From: Lineus longissimus
Taxonomy: Eukaryota > Nemertea > Pilidiophora > Heteronemertea > Lineidae
Direction of reading: 5' to 3'
Assembly: GCF_910592395.1 (NCBI RefSeq)
Contig: NC_088323.1
Location: 1,798,001 to 1,862,000 of the forward strand
DNA: 64,000 nucleotides
Position numbers and translations under genes: made by a program. The number at the start of each line of letters is the position of its first letter. Positions within the stretch are counted from its first letter, which is position 1. Shown piece by piece: positions 59,501 through 64,000 of the stretch. Under the pieces are notes generated by a model. It worked only from the letters and a program-made list of their open reading frames with translations, had not been told where the DNA came from and ran no database searches.

Positions 59501-62500
59501 TTGGAAAATCACCAACCTTCTTTGGAACCAGAGAAGTGAGAGTACACCTCCAATGCCCATGTCCTCCTTGAACACCTCTGTGATGGGCATGCCAGCGTAG
59601 AGCAGCTCCTGGCCCCGCTCGTCACAGATACTCGTCATAAACGAGGCGGGTTTCCTGATGATGCCGAGCTCCTGAAGGAGGGAAGATGGTGGGTGAGAAC
59701 TGGAGAACGGGTTTGCCTCAGAGATTCTACAGCAATACAAGAGATCAAGTTCACTGACACTGATGCATAGATGTCACAGCATACCCAGTGACAACTGTGT
59801 TATCTATGTTTGCCCTACTGGTAGCTGGGGGAAGACATTTAAGTGTGTTCAAACTTACCCTGGCCCAGTTATAATCCATGGGGACAGCGGGCGGTGGAAT
59901 CTCTTCCTGCAGAACGACAACACCCTCTTCTAGTAACTTGTCATACACTTGTCTGTAAGGGAAATACAAGATGAGTCAGCCAAATGCCTTGATCGACCAG
60001 GTCAGCCAAAGGTGAATCAAGGTGAAGAGAGGGGCGGGTGAAGGGACCACAGCGAGGGACATGAGCTTCTTCCCTCCTCACTGAGGCCATCCCCAAACAA
60101 GCCCAAACCACCTTGGACACCATCACTGTCACATCTCATGCAACAACTCTGGGATCAACTGAAATTATAACAACCAGCCACGCCAGAAATTGTGTTTTGA
60201 CTTACTTTATCACGTCTCCGAGCTCGTCGAAGTTGTCGGGGACATGGGCTCCCACCTCCTTCAATGCAACATTCTTAGCTGTGGCCGTCTCGGCATCTGC
60301 ATTGGCACACGAGCCCGCATGACCAAACTGCACCTGCAAAACAGAAATCAGCAACTGAACCACTGTATGACATGCCCCGGCAGTATCAACACAGAAGAGG
60401 ATTTTCTAATGACTGTCGTTATGATACACTGTCACAACCCGGTCTGTCTCTACCCAGACTTACCTCAGAAGTGAACATCTTGGCACACGTCCCAATGCAC
60501 CAGGCCACGAGTGGTTTATGCAGACGGCCACTTTTGATCGCCTCGATGATCTTATATTCTTCTGTTCCCCCAACCTAAAATAAACAAATGAAAAAATAAA
60601 CATACAGGCGTGGATTCCACTGAGGACAAATACATGCTGACAACTGATGATATTTCTTTACCTTGCAAGTTCTTTTCAAAAGGAAGCAGTTGTCCCAGAG
60701 GATATCATGGGTCATAACACAGTCCATAGAACAACACCACAACCAAGACAGACCGAAGTTCAAGTTCATAAAGTAACAAAATATGATAATTACCTCTCCT
60801 AACAGAACAATCATCTTGACAGCTGGATCGTCATGGTAACGCACCATGTGGTCCATGAACGTCGTCCCTGGGTACCTGTCACCTCCAATGGCGACACCCT
60901 CGTAGACACCATTGGCATTGAGTGCGATGATGTTGTTCAGTTCATTGGACATGCCGCCAGATCGTGACACGTAGGCAATACTGCCAGGGCGGTAGAGTTT
61001 TGAAGCGAGGATATTATCCATCATACCTCCAGTGTTGCCGATCTTGAAACAACCAGGTTTGATTCCCCCGACCTGAAGTTAGAAAAGGAATAAACTTTCA
61101 CATTTGGGACAAGGCACAAGAAAAACAAGTTTGGAAACACAGTTTGACAACACTAAATGACATGTAGCCCCTACTCAAATAAGAAATGTATGATTAGAAA
61201 GCAATGATTTCACAACTTACAGTAGCAGGTCCTATGATACAGATGCCCTTGGCTACATTCACTACTTACAGTAGCAGGTCCTATGATACAGATGCCCTTG
61301 GCTACATTCACTACTTACAGTAGCAGGTCCTATGATACAGATGCCCTTGTATACATTCACTACTTACAGTAGCAGGTCCTATGATACAGATACCCTTGTC
61401 TACATTCACTACTTACAGTAGCAGGTCCTATGATACAGATGCCCTTGTCTACAGCCAATTTGTTGATCTTTCTCGTCAAGTTCTCTGGGATGCCTTCAGC
61501 GATTATGGCAATAGTTTTGATCTGAAAGAAGACAGTTTGTTTAGGCAAGAAGGTGCACGCATATGCGGCAAGTGGGAACCGAAGGGACAATGTGGTATTT
61601 TGGTTTAGGTGCTGGCCTCGCTCGGTTGACTGATGACACATTACATGTACACAGCTTGCAACCTTTGATTGCCATGTCTAACGAAGGAAAGACCCCAGCT
61701 TAGAAGTCAGTGATACTACGACAGATATATTGATCTCTTATTTACCTGTGGATATGTCATGACCTCAAGAGTACTCTCGTATGCTGATCGCAATGAGGCA
61801 AAGCTGATGAGAACGTCAGCATCAGGATGTTTCTTCATCGCATCATCCATGTTCTTGTAGACAGGCAGCAGAATCTCCTTGTGGCCCCAGTAGAACTTCT
61901 GCTTGTGATCACCTCTGAAATCAGAAAATCATTACAATAATGGTGGTTTTTATACAGCGCTTTCCAGTGACCTGAGTCTGTAGCAGGGCACCTCAGATGT
62001 CACTTTTACAGTTTCATTCATGAGCTAGACCATGTAATCTTGACTTGCTGAACTTCATCTTCCAGTCAGGACAGAAACTCGGGTCACAACTGTTGCAGGC
62101 ACCAGTCTTAATATTTGGAAACTTACGTGAATGGGTAAATCATGCATGCAACTGACGGCTCCTTCCTCCGGCAGACGTGATCAAAATCCATCATGCTCTG
62201 GACGGCACGAGGCTGCATGCCCCAGATGATACACCTCGTACGATTGGTGAATGTCTTGTTGGGGTTACTGCTGCTCGTACTGTCACCTGACGCTGGCGTC
62301 GCTGCAGAATTATTTGAAGAGATTTTGCGGCTTGGAGACGTGGGTTCAAGTTCGGAATTCTTGCGGCTTCCTGCTCCTGCAGCTGCAGTCTGCAAACATA
62401 AAGTAAGTCATGAAACCATTTATGACAACTGTTGAGATGACACTGTGGCATTTGCTCAATCGGCCAGAGGTATGAGTGTCGTAATATCAAGAAGGTGCAT

Positions 62501-63097
62501 CACTAATGGTGACCACAATGATTAGACATAGTTTCCTTCTGCAATAGTTGTACGTGACTGTATGTTTACTTACCGCTCCAGACAGCAAGAAGTTAGCGGT
62601 CGTCTGTGTGGCCTCTGGCTTCGGCAGGACCAACCTCTTACCCAGGGCCATGCCGACAATGGCCGTCATATGGGTCTCGGGGCCATAAACATGGATCGGG
62701 ACGCCGAGGTTTTCACCGAGCTCACTCATAACTCGGAGACCTTCCTGATAATTCGGACCACCTCGTCTGACAAAGATGGACACTTGGTGATCGATGAGTT
62801 TGTCTTTGAATTCTTTTAGAGCTCGTACAATGCCCTGAAAGTGAGGATCGAATATGAGATAAAACATTCTTTTGTTAATATCTAGCAATTCTGGTTAGGT
62901 GTAACAACGACACTCAACTGTAAACATACAACATACACCAGCATTCTCTCTTTTGGACCCAGCCTCTTTACCAGAATTCATAATTCAATGATTATTTATA
63001 ATTTCTGAAAAAACTTTTAGAACGTGATTGTGTACCTTGAATGTGGCAGCGACGTTGGTAAAGTTGGCAATACCACCTCCAATGATGAGCACTTTAC
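56547..63097 (-). CDS. ACLY: ATP-citrate lyase, 3' part of gene (N-terminal exons outside window)
   Basis: Exons: 63036-63097, 62574-62834, 62127-62389, 61746-61914, 61417-61521, 60794-61072, 60464-60574, 60206-60333, 59859-59952, 59517-59671, 59142-59292, 58725-58868, 58360-58473, 57919-58001, 57629-57705, then 56547-56653 or 56919-57025. They encode about 766 residues, aligning with the last two thirds of human ACLY. The cytosolic enzyme cleaves citrate with CoA and ATP to acetyl-CoA and oxaloacetate. Visible are the citrate-binding region ([17 protein letters not shown]), a Ser-rich linker with possible kinase sites ([17 protein letters not shown]), the CoA-ligase part ([14 protein letters not shown]), the active-site phosphohistidine ([11 protein letters not shown]) and the citrate-synthase-like module ([20 protein letters not shown]). 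All phases join without stops. Two odd features are the splice-donor array at 61221-61452 and the duplicated last exon. Confidence 0.97.
56919..57025 (-). CDS. ACLY: Alternative terminal exon A of ATP-citrate lyase
   Basis: This exon has the same length (107 nt), phase and acceptor type as the terminal exon at 56547-56653. Both encode [20 protein letters not shown] and then ISYV. Exon A ends in [11 protein letters not shown] and the downstream exon B in [11 protein letters not shown]. Exon A comes first in the transcript. I see no canonical AATAAA between its stop and exon B. Either exon joins 57629-57705 in frame. Confidence 0.85.
61221..61452 (-). repeat. Five-copy 49-bp array of an ACLY exon end with its splice donor
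   Basis: The string AGTAGCAGGTCCTATGATAC starts at 61221, 61270, 61319, 61368 and 61417, exactly 49 bp apart. On the minus strand each copy codes GICIIGPAT and carries the donor ACT|GTAAGT. The copy at 61417 is the true exon end; the other four lie in the following intron. Unit differences are few (GGCTAC, GTATAC or GTCTAC), so the expansion is recent. Confidence 0.97.
61938..61963 (-). repeat. SINE-like 3' tail fragment (inverse of 6257-6283)
   Basis: On the minus strand it reads AAAGCGCTGTATAAAAACCA and then CCATTA, nearly matching the fragment in the M6PR gene. It lies in the ACLY intron just upstream of exon 61746-61914. Confidence 0.4.
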
Positions 63098-64000
63098 CTG
63101 ACGAAAGAGAAAAGTTGAATGAAGATCCATGACTTGTATTCTAAATCAGGCCAGGATGCAATGAAAATTGATCTGAAAGGCCCTCTGCTACACTATTAGT
63201 TACTCCTAAAACGTGACTCTACTTTCTCATGTCTTCGAATTCAGTGTAGTTCGGGCAGTACTGAGGGTAATCCCGTCACTCACAACATGTGACAGGGTCA
63301 TCTCACTTGTTCCATTATTCTTCTAACACCATCAATAGACACAACAGTTTCAGCAGATATTCATTTTATGACTAGAAACTACTTTAAAGAACAAATACAA
63401 CCATTCCTAGTACACACATATTCAGAACATAATACAAAGATACAATATATGACAACAAAAGACTACTGTATACATTGCAATCAGTGGTTGTCACGCACAA
63501 AAGAAAACAGAGCAGTTCCGAAATGAAGTAAACAAAGATGTTTCTAACTAAAGATTGTTATCAGGGGTCGAGGGAGGTTATTTTTACTGAGGATTAGGAC
63601 TGGGAAGTGGGACTGTGTATCAGGCTACTGTTGTGGGCATCTGAACAATCTATGGAGTCAAACATGTAATTTCTTGATTGTAGCCTACTAGTTCTGGCGG
63701 ATTGGGACTCTAGTCATTTTTCATTACAGTGAATGGTTTTGGGATGAAAAAGTAATGCACAGAGACTGTAATTCTGGAACACCTGACAATACAGCATAAC
63801 TCAACTGATAAGACACATGGTGAATTCAAATTATTTCACATGCACACTCATGACAACATTCATTAAGACACTCATGTGTCAATACAAGATACCTTTCAAC
63901 CCTTTCCATCCAAGCGGATAGTCTTTAAAGGCAAGAAATTATACAGATGATAGTGGATGGTATCTGGCCAAGTAACGCAATCAGTGTTAGAGACCTATGA
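63098..64000 (-). other. ACLY intron at the window edge
   Basis: No exon matching the preceding ACLY segment is found, so the intron continues past the window. The sequence is AT-rich and without recognised repeats. Confidence 0.5.

Noticed and set aside
63880-63935. Open stretch PLGWKGLK on the minus strand upstream of ACLY exon 63036-63097
   Set aside because: It does not match the ACLY segment expected before GKVLIIGG, and no acceptor fits.

Overview
The window is nuclear DNA of a bilaterian animal, most likely a marine invertebrate. Its genes have many GT-AG introns, long AT-rich UTRs and AATAAA signals, and they encode animal families: a lysosomal-enzyme receptor, sterol O-acyltransferase, an ER cargo-receptor subunit, Dbf4, a CD225 protein and ATP-citrate lyase. 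Nothing prokaryotic is present. I cannot fix the phylum from sequence alone; the repeats and codon use would suit a lophotrochozoan or an invertebrate deuterostome.

Layout: 1-2150 is the last exon and 3' UTR of an unrecognised + strand gene, with a 5 x 38 bp minisatellite. 2945-7953 (-) is a cation-dependent mannose-6-phosphate receptor-like gene. It shares a short divergent promoter (starts 239 bp apart) with SOAT (+, 8193-14892). 16706-18911 (-) is an MCFD2-like EF-hand gene whose third intron holds an odd inverted-array element. 19738-19810 is tRNA-Arg(CCU). 20123-32399 (-) is a large two-domain cyclic-nucleotide-binding-domain gene with apparent alternative first exons. 34615-37472 (-) is a membrane-anchored prolyl-4-hydroxylase-like dioxygenase, head to head with DBF4 (+, 38300-47548), whose single last exon encodes about 2,050 residues of low-complexity tail. 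51022-52335 (+) is a Ser-rich CD225/dispanin protein. 54520 to the window end (-) is the 3' two thirds of ATP-citrate lyase.

The genes do not form an operon or pathway. SOAT and ACLY both serve acetyl-CoA/sterol metabolism, and M6PR and MCFD2 both serve secretory-pathway cargo sorting, but nothing shows that this proximity matters. All coding models were built by hand: exon phases join without stops and each summed CDS is a multiple of three.

The most unusual structures are: (1) five tandem 49-bp copies of an ACLY exon end, each carrying its own 5' splice site; (2) duplicated ACLY terminal exons that keep the same peptide core despite heavy silent divergence but end in different tails; (3) the giant DBF4 tail exon; (4) inverted 15-bp arrays in an MCFD2 intron enclosing an exon-like ORF and a poly(A) signal; (5) a TTAA-flanked MITE and two related TA-flanked MITEs in introns; (6) two introns whose reading frame favours a GC donor, one splitting the codon of a ligand-binding arginine.
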